NCBI GenBank assembly: GCA_029882535.1
Contig: JAOUKM010000008.1
Coordinates: 1 to 56,781 of the forward strand
Direction of reading: 5' to 3'
Length of the DNA: 56,781 nucleotides
Origin: Candidatus Bathyarchaeota archaeon
GTDB taxonomy: Archaea > Thermoproteota > Bathyarchaeia > Bathyarchaeales > SOJC01
Shown here: positions 8,133 to 16,850 of the stretch, one piece after another
Position numbering within the stretch: the stretch's first letter is position 1
How the letters are laid out: every line of letters begins with the position of its first letter
Notes under the pieces: generated by a model
The model's database searches: none
Told to the model about the DNA's origin: nothing
What the model saw: the letters and a program-made list of their open reading frames with translations, nothing else
Made by a program: the position numbers and the translations under genes

Positions 8133-9730
8133 CTCTTTTGCCTCTTCAACATTTTAGACATGTAGGGACCGTCGTATTTGTAGCCGAAACGCATGTAGTA
8201 CCTTTTTGTTCCTAAGGCGCTTATAACTACAACTTTTCGCCTACCATACTCTTCCTTTGAGATTCGTTCCGCCTCAGAAAGTAAGACAGCGCCGTAACCC
8301 TTGTGCTGCCACGCTCTAGCAATGCGCTTCCCGATCGGAACAAGATAGCCATACACGTGAAGCTCACGCACAATCGAAGAAGGCTCGGACAGTATTTCGG
8401 GTCGATGAGGATTTTCGGAAGGTATGCGCAGTCGCAGATACCCTATGAGAACGTCGTTAACAGGGTCTTCGGCAGAAATAAACACGTTAACTCCTTCTGA
8501 GGCTTTCTCTCTCACCGAAAGAATTTGCACATTTTCAGGGTCAGGTTTAACTTTGTCTCTGAGCCATCGGTGCCCCACCTCGCGACACCTTATACAACGA
8601 CACCTCACACCCTCCTGTTCCAGCCTCTTCAAAACAAGTTGCCTAAGGTTACTCTTCTTAACTCCCGCCTCAACCAAATAGGCTGGGATGTCCCGCTGAA
8701 TCCGCATAATACGAACCCACGGAGGAACAAGCTTCTTTACCTCAGCAATAAGTCTAACAGCTTCTTCTGTGGAGTAGGGAGTGTATTTACCATTCCTCCA
8801 CCACTCATAAGCCCTGGTGCCTTTCAAAACAAGACATGGATAAATCTTGATCATATCAGGCTTGAAATCCGAGTCAGCAAAAACCGTTTTGAATCCTTCC
8901 AAGTCTCTCTCAAAACCTGACCCTGGCAACCCGGGCATGAGGTGATAAAGCACCTTCAAACCCGCGTCTTTTAGCATGCGTGTGGCTTCAACTACGTCTT
9001 TGACTGTGTGGCCTCGTTTAACATGGCGATAGATGTCGTCGTAAACGTTCTGCACTCCAACCTCCACACGAGTTACGCCCATGGACAGCATGTGGTCTAT
9101 TTGCTTTCTTTTAGCCCAGTCGGGGCGGGTTTCGACAGTGATGCCTACATTGCGAATCTTGCTAGTCTCGGCAAGCCTTTTAGTCTCTTCAAGGCTCTCT
9201 GTTTCAGTCCCTATTAGTGCGTCTAAGCATCCTTTAACAAAACCTTCCTGATAATCTGTAGGCGTGTTTGGGAACGTGCCGCCCATAACTATCAGTTCCA
9301 CCTTGTCAACTACGTGGCCAATCGCTTTCAGTTGTTTTATGCGGCTCCTAACCTGCATGTAAGGGTCGTACTGGTTCTGTATTCCTCGCATAGCCGCTGG
9401 CTCATAACCCGTATAACTCTGCGGAACTCCTTGAGAAGGGCCTCCTGGACAATAGGCGCACGGAGCATCATGAGGACATGGCCACGGCTTTGTCATTGCT
9501 GCAATTATTGTGACGCCGGAGATGGTGCGTGTGGCTTTCCTTTTCAGCACGGACAATAGTTTCCGTTTTTCATGGGGGTTTAGGCATTGTATTAGTTCTG
9601 AGTTGGGAGTAACACATGCCAAGCCTTGCTTGCCTGCAACTTTTACCTTGGCTATGTTAACGTCTTCTTTTGTGGGTTTGGGAATCTTCATTAGGGATTC
9701 GATGATTTCGCGGCAGACTTCTCGGTTCAT
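8129..9730 (-). CDS. elp3: Elp3 radical SAM / acetyltransferase, tRNA wobble-uridine modification
   Basis: Elp3 starts 5-carboxymethyl-type modification of U34 in tRNA. The radical SAM cluster motif is at about C85, C91 and C94 (CPHDAPCAYC), followed by YTGYEPAAMRG and MGGTFPNTP. The zinc-type cysteines are in CRCIRCREVGHR. The C-terminal GNAT domain spans about residues 400-533, with HKGYGAVL as acetyl-CoA loop and YYMRFGYKYDGPYM at the end. The 533-residue length is normal for archaeal Elp3. It is the first gene of an operon with gatD and gatE, so two functions that shape tRNA charging and decoding share one transcript. Confidence 0.96.
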   Translation of the reverse strand: MNREVCREIIESLMKIPKPTKEDVNIAKVKVAGKQGLACVTPNSELIQCLNPHEKRKLLSVLKRKATRTISGVTIIAAMTKPWPCPHDAPCAYCPGGPSQGVPQSYTGYEPAAMRGIQNQYDPYMQVRSRIKQLKAIGHVVDKVELIVMGGTFPNTPTDYQEGFVKGCLDALIGTETESLEETKRLAETSKIRNVGITVETRPDWAKRKQIDHMLSMGVTRVEVGVQNVYDDIYRHVKRGHTVKDVVEATRMLKDAGLKVLYHLMPGLPGSGFERDLEGFKTVFADSDFKPDMIKIYPCLVLKGTRAYEWWRNGKYTPYSTEEAVRLIAEVKKLVPPWVRIMRIQRDIPAYLVEAGVKKSNLRQLVLKRLEQEGVRCRCIRCREVGHRWLRDKVKPDPENVQILSVREKASEGVNVFISAEDPVNDVLIGYLRLRIPSENPHRPEILSEPSSIVRELHVYGYLVPIGKRIARAWQHKGYGAVLLSEAERISKEEYGRRKVVVISALGTKRYYMRFGYKYDGPYMSKMLKRQKS

Positions 9731-9785
9731 GATAGTCTCATCTAACTATGCATCGGTGCTTTAAAATAAGGATGTAGTCGCCGAG

Positions 9786-11360
9786 TTACTGCTTTCTGGT
9801 GTAAACGGTGTTGCCGCCGACTATTGTCATCTCTACCTTTATATTCTTAATTTGTTTGGGTGCAGTTTTGTAAGGGTCTTGGGAGAGCACCACAAAGTCG
9901 GCAAGTTTACCTTTCTCTATCGAACCCTTGATGTCTTCTTCGAAGGAGCCGTAGGCAGCATTTATGGTGTAAAGTCGTAAAGCTTCTTCGACGGTTAACT
10001 GTTCTTGTGGAAACGTTTTTCTTGCAACCGCAGCGTAAACGCCTAAGATTGGGCTGATGGGTTCTACTGGAGCGTCAGAGCCCCCCATATTCATTATTCC
10101 TTCTTTAAAGAGACTTTTGAACGCATAAGCCCATCTAGCTCTAGCTTTTCCCAAACGATCTACTATCCAAAAATCCGAAACCACAAAGTGAGGCTGCACA
10201 GACGCAATGACGCCGATTTCTCTCATTTTCTTTATTAGCCGCGGATTAAGAACAGAAACGTGTTCCAGTCTGTGACGGTGATTTTCTTTCGGCACCTTCC
10301 CAAGCTCTTTCTCCAAGATTTTCAGCACCACTTCAACTGTTTTGTCGCCTATGGCGTGGATGGCTAGCTGCAAATTGGCTTCATGCGCTTTTTCCACAAA
10401 TTTCTCCAGCTGTTTTTGTGAATAAAGCATCATTCCTTCAGTTTCTGGCGTGTCATTGTAAGGTTGTTTTAGTGCTGCCGTTCTTGCTCCTAGAGAGCCG
10501 TCTGCCAATATTTTGATGCTGCCAACTTTAATTTTGTCGCCTCCAAAGCCTGTTGATAAACCCAACTCGACAAGGTTGTCAAGAAATTCGACTGGTATCA
10601 ACACGTAGATACGTAGTGGAAGCATGTTGCGACTATTTAATTTTTGAAGCACATGCAATTCACTTGCTGAGCTTATTATCCAATGAGCGGTGGTTATACC
10701 TTCTTCAACCATTCTCTGACAAGCCAACAAACATATGCTCGTAAGGTTTTTCTCACTAGACTCAGGTAAAACCTTGTAAATAAGGTTACGAGCGTTCTCT
10801 TGCAGAATACCATTCAGCTCACCAGTTTTTGGGTCTTTGTCTATACATCCACCTTCGGGCGGTTCTGTCTGCTCCGTGATTCCAGCGAGTCTCATAGCTT
10901 TTGAGTTAACCACACCAAGGTGTCCGCATACGCGTAGCAAAAAAACTGGGTGGCGAGGTGCTGCTTGATCTAGGTCAAAACGTGAAGGATATCGATGTTC
11001 AATGAGCTTGTCTTGATCCCATCCTCTGCCAATTATCCACTTACCCACAGCGGTTTTCTTAGTCCATTGCTTGACTTTTCGCTGGATTTCCTTTATTGAT
11101 TTTACGTTACGTAGATTAATTTGAGATAAGACCCGCCCCAGTGACGCGCCATGCACGTGTGCATCAACGAAGCCTGGAACGACTGTCTTGCCCTTAAGGT
11201 CTATTCTCTTGGTGTTTTCCTCAGCATAAGAAAGAATTTGCCTGTTAGTGCCGACTGTGACAAATTTGCCATTTTTTATTGCTACTGCTTGGGCTTTTGG
11301 CTGTGCAGAATTCATAGTGACTATATTGCCATTTACAAGAACCAAGTCAGCGTATAGCAT
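9786..11360 (-). CDS. amidohydrolase, YtcJ-like
   Basis: A 524-residue metal-dependent hydrolase of the amidohydrolase superfamily, YtcJ/Amidohydro_3 branch. The N-terminal small barrel begins DLVLVNGNIVTM. The metal-binding HxH is in VDAHVHGAS, and later metal residues are in AIHAIGDK, HRLEHVS and MGGSDAPVEPISP. It ends with the typical GKLADFVVLSQDPY strand. Family members hydrolyse amide or formamide bonds of varied small molecules, and the substrate cannot be read from the sequence. The neighbours (elp3 upstream on the map and the S30e gene) give no metabolic hint. It starts at ATG 11360, 37 bp after the S30e stop on the same strand. Confidence 0.88.
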   Translation of the reverse strand: MLYADLVLVNGNIVTMNSAQPKAQAVAIKNGKFVTVGTNRQILSYAEENTKRIDLKGKTVVPGFVDAHVHGASLGRVLSQINLRNVKSIKEIQRKVKQWTKKTAVGKWIIGRGWDQDKLIEHRYPSRFDLDQAAPRHPVFLLRVCGHLGVVNSKAMRLAGITEQTEPPEGGCIDKDPKTGELNGILQENARNLIYKVLPESSEKNLTSICLLACQRMVEEGITTAHWIISSASELHVLQKLNSRNMLPLRIYVLIPVEFLDNLVELGLSTGFGGDKIKVGSIKILADGSLGARTAALKQPYNDTPETEGMMLYSQKQLEKFVEKAHEANLQLAIHAIGDKTVEVVLKILEKELGKVPKENHRHRLEHVSVLNPRLIKKMREIGVIASVQPHFVVSDFWIVDRLGKARARWAYAFKSLFKEGIMNMGGSDAPVEPISPILGVYAAVARKTFPQEQLTVEEALRLYTINAAYGSFEEDIKGSIEKGKLADFVVLSQDPYKTAPKQIKNIKVEMTIVGGNTVYTRKQ

Positions 11361-11397
11361 AGACGAGAAGTATTAGGCTGCACCGTTAAAAGACTTG

Positions 11398-11571
11398 TCA
11401 GTAACGCCTTTTTCCCCAATTCTGCCCAGCTTTTCGTTGCAGAATTATACGTTTTTCATAGTTTCGTCTTGCTCGCCTTCGGGGAACAGCACTTTTCTTG
11501 GGAGTGGGCTGTATTTTAGGGGTTTGACTACGCACTTTACCCGCTTTTGAAAGCGACCCGTGAGTTGGCAT
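11398..11571 (-). CDS. rps30e: 30S ribosomal protein S30e
   Basis: A 57-residue basic protein found by reading the gap between two larger genes. It begins [20 protein letters not shown], continues with a Pro/Lys stretch and [11 protein letters not shown], and ends [12 protein letters not shown]. This is the archaeal/eukaryotic S30e pattern throughout, with no bacterial counterpart. The ATG is at 11569-11571 and the TGA at 11398-11400. A GGAG lies about 15 bases before the start, which is farther than usual. It lies between the DUF362 gene and the amidohydrolase gene on the same strand. Its small size makes it easy to miss. Confidence 0.93.
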   Translation of the reverse strand: MPTHGSLSKAGKVRSQTPKIQPTPKKSAVPRRRARRNYEKRIILQRKAGQNWGKRRY

Positions 11572-11633
11572 TTTCGCTAATCATATCTCCTTTACTGCTG
11601 AAAAACTATCGTATAGGCTCTTTTAAGCATTTC

Positions 11634-12467
11634 CTAGTCTCTTCTGAACCGTCTTTTAACTTCGTTTATTCTCGAGCCAACCACGCTTATTTTTGCTTCA
11701 TCCATCTCACCGAAGCCCTTTTCGTATGCACGTTTGATGTGATATATTTCGGTGGGGTTTATGCCTATCACTCGACAGGCAGTTGCATCCACTGCTACTA
11801 CATCCTTGCCAGCGATCAACAAATTCATCTTAACTGGCGTTCCAGAAGTAGGACCAGGCCCTTCAAGGGCATAAAATCCATCGATTATCGTGAATTCTGG
11901 TTGTAACACCGCGTTTATGTCTACCACAACTTTATTCATGTTTTTGAGATGATACTTGAACTTCATCTTTTCTGGCAAGAGACCGAATATGTTCTTCATC
12001 CCGAGAGACACGCCTGTAACACTGTGGGTTTTCAATTTTGCAGCATTAATTACAGCTGAATCCACAACTATTCGCGGCACTTTAATCTCCTTAAGCGTCT
12101 CAGCGTTTGGAATCAGCAACTTAACCCTGTCTTTCTCTCTTCTCAAATTGAGAAATACTACTTCGTTCTTGTCGCACACTTCCTTCACTCCTGTGATTTC
12201 ACAGGCCTTATTTGCATTTGTCATGCTAGCATCAGATTCTACAACAAAGACTTGGTCGAAAACTTCTAAGGCTTTATGGATTAAACCCTCTACCACTATA
12301 GGGTCAGTTGTTACGCCTGTTTCGTAAGTTTTGGTTGAAATAAAATTTACCTTTATCAAAGCTCTACTATAGTCTTCTGCTATTTCCTCGAGTCCGCCAA
12401 CAAGCTCAACAGCTTCATAAACTGTTTTTGGTTCTCTTGGACCCTTGACGAGAGCTACTTCAACCAT
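11634..12467 (-). CDS. DUF362 domain protein
   Basis: A 277-residue protein of the DUF362 family, recognised by VEVALVKGPREPK at the start, the KVNFIS and TTDPIVVEGLI strands, AAKLKTHSVTGVSLGMKNIFGLLP in the middle and VVAVDATACRVIGI near the end. DUF362 proteins often carry attached ferredoxin domains; this one has none, so any redox role would need a partner. The biochemical function of the family is not settled. It is 24 bp downstream of the padR gene on the same strand and could share its transcript, though that link is only positional. Confidence 0.82.
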   Translation of the reverse strand: MVEVALVKGPREPKTVYEAVELVGGLEEIAEDYSRALIKVNFISTKTYETGVTTDPIVVEGLIHKALEVFDQVFVVESDASMTNANKACEITGVKEVCDKNEVVFLNLRREKDRVKLLIPNAETLKEIKVPRIVVDSAVINAAKLKTHSVTGVSLGMKNIFGLLPEKMKFKYHLKNMNKVVVDINAVLQPEFTIIDGFYALEGPGPTSGTPVKMNLLIAGKDVVAVDATACRVIGINPTEIYHIKRAYEKGFGEMDEAKISVVGSRINEVKRRFRRD

Positions 12468-12491
12468 AGAGAAATCACATCGGTAAAGTCT

Positions 12492-12833
12492 TCACTGTAT
12501 TTCATCAACGTATTCTCGGAAGATCTCTCCAAAAGCTCTACAAAAGTATTTACAAGCATTTAGCATTCCTTTTTCGCCTTTTTTGGTAAGATGATAAGTT
12601 GTCTTTCTCCCCTTGATACTTGACCTCACTAAGTCCCGTTTTTCCAGCTCTTTCAGAGCGGGATATATCGTTCCTGGATTAGGTTTGCTGCCCCTTCTCC
12701 TACCTATTTCGGCTGCAATTTCTTGTCCATACATGGATTTCTTTGAAAGCAACCAGAGTATGTAAAAAGAAAGCATTCCTCTCATGTCACAGCATTCTGG
12801 AGGTTCGACGTTACAACATTTTTCAGGGTTCAT
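12492..12833 (-). CDS. PadR-family repressor with paired cysteines, probable arsenic sensor
   Basis: This 113-residue protein has a PadR winged helix: MLSFYILWLLSKKSMYGQEIAAEI, then PNPGTIYPALKELEKRDLV and the wing KGRKTTYHLTKKGE. Ahead of it lies a short cysteine-rich arm with two CC pairs (C6-C7 and C14-C15). Such pairs are good soft-metal or As(III) ligands, although canonical arsenic sensors belong to the ArsR family. The gene is divergent from arsM with 84 bp between, and two matching palindromes lie in that gap. I infer that it represses arsM and itself until trivalent arsenic binds the cysteines. The PadR call is firm; the ligand is inference. Confidence 0.85.
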   Translation of the reverse strand: MNPEKCCNVEPPECCDMRGMLSFYILWLLSKKSMYGQEIAAEIGRRRGSKPNPGTIYPALKELEKRDLVRSSIKGRKTTYHLTKKGEKGMLNACKYFCRAFGEIFREYVDEIQ

Positions 12834-12842
12834 TGAGAATAT

Positions 12843-12902
12843 TATTGGGCGTCCAATACATTTAAATATTCCCCCCCGACGCTATTATCGGTCATCCAAT
12901 AA
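12843..12902. promoter_or_regulatory. divergent padR/arsM promoter with two palindromic operators
   Basis: TATTGG-GCGT-CCAATA at 12843-12858 is a perfect inverted repeat. TTATCGG-TCAT-CCAATAA at 12885-12902 is the same palindrome with one mismatch. Their centres are 43 bp apart. Between them is TTTAAATATT (12861-12870), which reads as a TATA box on both strands. The right palindrome falls where the arsM transcript should start, and the left one where the padR transcript should start. A repressor dimer on each site would thus silence both directions. An AAGAGGT ribosome-binding sequence (12904-12910) precedes the TTG start of arsM. Confidence 0.75.
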
Positions 12903-12917
12903 TAAGAGGTTCATAAA

Positions 12918-13676
12918 TTGAAAGCAGATCACAATGAGAAGGAAATCAAAGATTTCGTTAAAAAGCGCTACTCAAAACTAGCAAAAAGAGGGTGCTCCTG
13001 TAGCGGAAACGTGCCAACATGTTGTACAGATGTGAAAGGCAGTTATGCTCAAAAGATCGGATATAAAGATGAAGAGCTAAAAGATTTGCCAGACACCGTA
13101 CTCAGCACTGTGGCAGGCTGCGGAAATCCAACAGCGCTTGCCGATCTTAAGGAAGGGGAAACGGTTTTAGACCTTGGCTCCGGAGGAGGCATCGATGCTT
13201 TCCTTGCAGCAAAGAAAGTTGGCGCCGCTGGAAAAGTTATTGGAGTGGACATGACAGAAGACATGATAAAGCTCGCAAACGAAAACAAGAAAAAAATGAA
13301 CACAAAAAACGTGGAATTCCGCTTAAGCGAAATCGAGGATCTGACAGTTGAAGACAACTCGGTTGACGTTATAATCAGCAACTGTGTAATCAACCTTTCA
13401 CCAAACAAGGATAAGGTCTTCAAGGAAGTCTTTAGAGTATTAAAGCCGGGGGGACGGATGCTAGTCTCTGATATAGTAACACAAGGCGAATTACCCGATG
13501 AAATTCGCAAAGACCCTGAAATGTGGGCGGGATGTATAGCCGGCGCGTTAGAGGAAGAAGAATATCTTCAAAAAATTAGTAATGCCGGTTTCAGGAACAT
13601 TCACTTAGTGTCAAAACAAGATTTTATGGGCCTTGCCAGTAGCATTAAAGTCAAAGCCAATAAACCGCTCAATTAA
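12918..13676 (+). CDS. arsM: arsenite methyltransferase
   Basis: ArsM methylates As(III) with S-adenosylmethionine, detoxifying arsenic. The SAM motif is VLDLGSGGGIDAF (about residues 83-95), followed by IGVDMTEDM. The three conserved arsenic-binding cysteines of the family correspond to C68 (AGCGNP), C156 (SNCVINLS) and C206 (WAGCIAGAL). Extra cysteines lie near the N-terminus (GCSCS and TCC). The start is TTG at 12918, seven bases after an AAGAGGT sequence. The C-terminal region after residue 210 is short, as in prokaryotic ArsM. No arsenite pump or arsenate reductase is in the window, so methylation may be the main local defence. Confidence 0.95.
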   Translation: MKADHNEKEIKDFVKKRYSKLAKRGCSCSGNVPTCCTDVKGSYAQKIGYKDEELKDLPDTVLSTVAGCGNPTALADLKEGETVLDLGSGGGIDAFLAAKKVGAAGKVIGVDMTEDMIKLANENKKKMNTKNVEFRLSEIEDLTVEDNSVDVIISNCVINLSPNKDKVFKEVFRVLKPGGRMLVSDIVTQGELPDEIRKDPEMWAGCIAGALEEEEYLQKISNAGFRNIHLVSKQDFMGLASSIKVKANKPLN

Positions 13677-13698
13677 GGAGCAGCCTGGAAAAGACAGT

Positions 13699-14256
13699 TT
13701 ACGCTTTGAACCATTTAAATATTAAATACTGAATCTTTTCTGTTCCAAGCTCTGGCACTGCAACGATGAATCTTTTTCTCACTGTTGTGGCAAGTCTTCC
13801 AGCCTTTACAATGTCAGTCGCCGTCATGTCCTCTTCATTCTTCTTTACTGACACCATATAAGGCGCATGTTCAATTCCAGGTCCATGCTTGTAAACGGCA
13901 AAGTCGCATCCATACTTGATGCCGGGAGTAACAATAAAGCCACTTCCTCTTAAGTCGCGGTAAACCGCATATTTTGAGTCAAACTCGTCGTACAGTTTGC
14001 GAGCTCTTCGCTTAAGCTCCTTCAACCTCACCTTCTTATTTTTCGGGCCTTCCTCCACCTCTATGATTTTGTTTTCGACTAGATATAGTCCTTCCATGAG
14101 GTCTAGGATTAGTGGAACGTTGAACTCGGCTATTTTTGGCTTGGGTATTCCTAAAGGCTTGCCGTAATATCCCATCTTATAAAGTTCTGAACTCTGCGCT
14201 GAATCCCAGACAACAAGAAAATTTTCGATAAATTCCACCGTAATATGCTTACTCAT
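13699..14256 (-). CDS. endA: tRNA-splicing endonuclease EndA
   Basis: A 185-residue archaeal splicing endonuclease that removes introns at bulge-helix-bulge sites in tRNA precursors. The catalytic triad is visible as Tyr in GIKYGCDFAVY, His in EHAPYMV and Lys in VRKRFIVAVPE. The N-terminal half (EFIENFLVVWD, LYKMGYYGKPLG) is the usual small domain. The start is taken at ATG 14256, preceded by a GAG Shine-Dalgarno core; an upstream in-frame ATG at 14340 would overlap the previous gene by 68 bp and adds unrelated residues. It could act as a homotetramer or as the catalytic subunit with a partner elsewhere. Confidence 0.92.
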   Translation of the reverse strand: MSKHITVEFIENFLVVWDSAQSSELYKMGYYGKPLGIPKPKIAEFNVPLILDLMEGLYLVENKIIEVEEGPKNKKVRLKELKRRARKLYDEFDSKYAVYRDLRGSGFIVTPGIKYGCDFAVYKHGPGIEHAPYMVSVKKNEEDMTATDIVKAGRLATTVRKRFIVAVPELGTEKIQYLIFKWFKA

Positions 14257-14272
14257 TGTGATCTCAGCTTTG

Positions 14273-14932
14273 TTATATGGCGAAGGACAATATACGTGCA
14301 GCGTCCGAGGCATCCTCAGCCTTATCCGCTGCGTTTTCAAGAAGTTGCGTTATGTCTCTTAAAAGCAGCATTGCCTGAATCTCTAGATTGCTATTTATTA
14401 TTTTGATTTCCAACTCTCGGTAGATATCGTCTACTACACGTTCTGCAGTTTCAACCTCTCTGGCTTTCTCCAAAGTCTTCTCAGAACCGTAAGAAAGTGT
14501 TATAGCGGTTTCTCTAAGTTTTATCACAGTGTCCAGTGTGGCTTCTGCAAGCTTTACGAGGTCCCGCTTTATGTCTTTCGGCACCTTCCATCCGCGTTCC
14601 ATAATGGAAAGCAGCCAGAACGCTAAACCTTCGCAGAAATCTGAGATTTCGCTTGCTAAGTTGGTGAAGCGTAGAAAATCTTCTCTGTTTATAAGTATGG
14701 CACCTATTTGGGCAAGTTCTTTAGAAACAATTCGTCTCGCTTTGTCCACTTCTTCTTCGGTTTTTCTTATCTCGGCGAAAACCTGTCTCGCGGTGTCTTT
14801 GTCGTCGGCGGCGAAGCAGTCAACCATTTGGGGAACTTTACGTGTAATCTCCAGCACCTTCCGTAGATGATCTTGGCAAACGCTAAGTGCTCTTCGCTTT
14901 ACACGCTCTTCTGTTTCAACCGGAAGAACCAA
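14273..14932 (-). CDS. DUF47/PhoU-like helical protein
   Basis: A 219-residue all-helical protein of the DUF47 (PhoU-related) family. It has the long antiparallel helices typical of PhoU, with acidic pairs such as EEEVDKARR and AERVVDDIYREL that in relatives bind metal clusters, and it ends LLENAADKAEDASDAARIL. Such proteins usually stand next to Pit-type phosphate transporters, but none is seen here. The gene ends 16 bp before the endA start and may be cotranscribed with it. Its regulatory role is not known. Confidence 0.82.
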   Translation of the reverse strand: MVLPVETEERVKRRALSVCQDHLRKVLEITRKVPQMVDCFAADDKDTARQVFAEIRKTEEEVDKARRIVSKELAQIGAILINREDFLRFTNLASEISDFCEGLAFWLLSIMERGWKVPKDIKRDLVKLAEATLDTVIKLRETAITLSYGSEKTLEKAREVETAERVVDDIYRELEIKIINSNLEIQAMLLLRDITQLLENAADKAEDASDAARILSFAI

Positions 14933-15018
14933 TTGTCTCGCCCCGGAAAATGCCTTGCAGGCACCACCATAGAATGTGTGAATACACTAAAAAAGCTAAC
15001 GAAACTTGCCAGCGTTTT

Positions 15019-16764
15019 TTATAGGCTTTTTCCAATATCTTCAAAATCTTTTTTGTGACTGAAATAAGCGTGTAAACTTTTGGGCAAATTTTCTATTTTT
15101 GTGCGAACTTGTTTCCATGAGTCGCGGTCTCGTATAGTTATGGTGTCGTCCTTTAATGTTTGATAGTCAACCGTGACGCAGAGTGGTGTACCAACTTCAT
15201 CGGCTCGAGCGTAGCGTCTTCCAATGGAACCAGCTTCGTCAAGTTCCACCGTAAAGCCTTCCTTCAGCAACATCTTGTGTAGCCTTCTCGCTTTTTCTGT
15301 CAACCCGTCTTTAGTGACTAAAGGATACACTCCAACTTGTACAGGCGCAAGTTCTCTTGGAAGCCTCAGAAGCGTTCTGTCCTCTCGCTTATCATAGGCA
15401 TATTCTAAAGCCACATATACAAGTCTGTCTATTCCAAAGCTCGGCTCAACAACATGGGGGACGAATCGTCTCCCAGTTTCTTCTATGTCTTTGCGGACAA
15501 TTTTGACGTGTTCGGGCAAAATTTTAAACGACTCCGCCGTATAGTACCCGTTTTCTTTCAGCGATTTTTCAACTTCTTCAATGTCGGCTTTCGAAAGCAG
15601 AGCCACCACTTTTGAAGCTTCTTTTTTGAATGCTGGCCCAATCTTAGCCAAGACAGGTTCGACAACAACCTTTTCTGTTATTGTGGGTTTGTTGTATTCT
15701 TTGAAAACTTGCATGTCCATGCCGCTATGTTTCATATGCTGTTTTAAGTCGTAGTCTGTGCGGTAGTTGAAGCCTGAAACTTCTGTCCATCCCCAGCGGT
15801 CTAAGTAGATTTCCTGATCATAACCCTGCTCGGAATAGTGAGCTCTTTCCCACTCCAGTTTTTCCGCAAAACGTTGCTTATCATCTGGAATTCCAAGCTC
15901 GTTTAGGAAGTGTTTAGCCAAGACCATGAAGTATGCTTGCCACTCTGTTTTAATGTATCCCTTCTGCAGGGCTTCTTTGACCGTTACTTGCACCGCTTTT
16001 TTAGCATCCTTCCGTTTCAACACCGTTGGGATAAGATGTAGAGTTTCTTTTTCAACCTCCTTCAGCATGGGGCATTGAGGTTCTTTCGGGTCAAAAAAGA
16101 ATTCGATGTCGGCAATTGTGAACTCCCTTTGTCTGATGAGACCTTGTCTAGGCGAGATTTCGTTTCTCAAGGCATGGCCAATTTGAACCACACCTAAGGG
16201 CAACCTCTCTCTTGCAGTCTCGTAGAGGCGTTTAAACTCAACGAAAACGCCTTGTGCCGCCTCGGGTCTGCAGTAGCCAACAGCGTCGGAGTAAGGTCCA
16301 ATTGTTGTAGTAAACATGGTCATGAAGTATTTGGGCTCGCCTAACTCGCCACTACATTCGGGGCATATTATGTCGTGCTTTTTTATTTCTGCGGCTATTT
16401 CTTGAAGACTAAGTTTTTCGGTTTGTGTGTCGCTCATTTTGGTTTGTTCTTGAAGTAGATGGTCGGCGCGAAACTTTTTCTTACATTTTGAGCATTCTAC
16501 CATGGGTTCTTGGAAGGCTTTCACGTGGCCAGACGCTTCAAACACTTTCGCCGGCGTTACAATGGACGATTCTATTTCGAGGATGTCGAGGGGTTTGATG
16601 AAGAAATCTCTGAATTTCGCTTCAATTCTTTGTTTAAGCAGTGAGCCTAGGGGTCCGTAGGTGTAGAAGCCGCTGACGCCGCCGTAGATTTCGTAGGAAG
16701 GCCAAAAGAAGCCTCGGCGCCTAGCAAGTTCGCTGACAATTTCGTACTTGTCGGGTTTCTGCAA
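15019..16764 (-). CDS. glyS: glycyl-tRNA synthetase (class II, archaeal/eukaryotic type)
   Basis: Charges tRNA-Gly. The start (ELARRRGFFWPSYEIYGG, then GFYTYGPLG) is the family signature. A zinc site is suggested by CSKCKKKF and CPECSG near residues 89-142. Class II motif 2 shows as LRNEISPRQGLIRQREF and motif 3 as EPSFGIDRLVYVALEYAY. The C-terminal anticodon-binding domain starts at LAPVQVGVYPLV. The 581-residue length is normal. It is transcribed alone, with about 86 bp on each side. Confidence 0.96.
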   Translation of the reverse strand: MQKPDKYEIVSELARRRGFFWPSYEIYGGVSGFYTYGPLGSLLKQRIEAKFRDFFIKPLDILEIESSIVTPAKVFEASGHVKAFQEPMVECSKCKKKFRADHLLQEQTKMSDTQTEKLSLQEIAAEIKKHDIICPECSGELGEPKYFMTMFTTTIGPYSDAVGYCRPEAAQGVFVEFKRLYETARERLPLGVVQIGHALRNEISPRQGLIRQREFTIADIEFFFDPKEPQCPMLKEVEKETLHLIPTVLKRKDAKKAVQVTVKEALQKGYIKTEWQAYFMVLAKHFLNELGIPDDKQRFAEKLEWERAHYSEQGYDQEIYLDRWGWTEVSGFNYRTDYDLKQHMKHSGMDMQVFKEYNKPTITEKVVVEPVLAKIGPAFKKEASKVVALLSKADIEEVEKSLKENGYYTAESFKILPEHVKIVRKDIEETGRRFVPHVVEPSFGIDRLVYVALEYAYDKREDRTLLRLPRELAPVQVGVYPLVTKDGLTEKARRLHKMLLKEGFTVELDEAGSIGRRYARADEVGTPLCVTVDYQTLKDDTITIRDRDSWKQVRTKIENLPKSLHAYFSHKKDFEDIGKSL

Positions 16765-16850
16765 TAAGCTTCAACTCCCCTTTAGCCGTTATTATCACAG
16801 CTTTTAGTGTGTTTCTTTATAATAAAGCAAACGTAAGCTGTTGGAAAACT

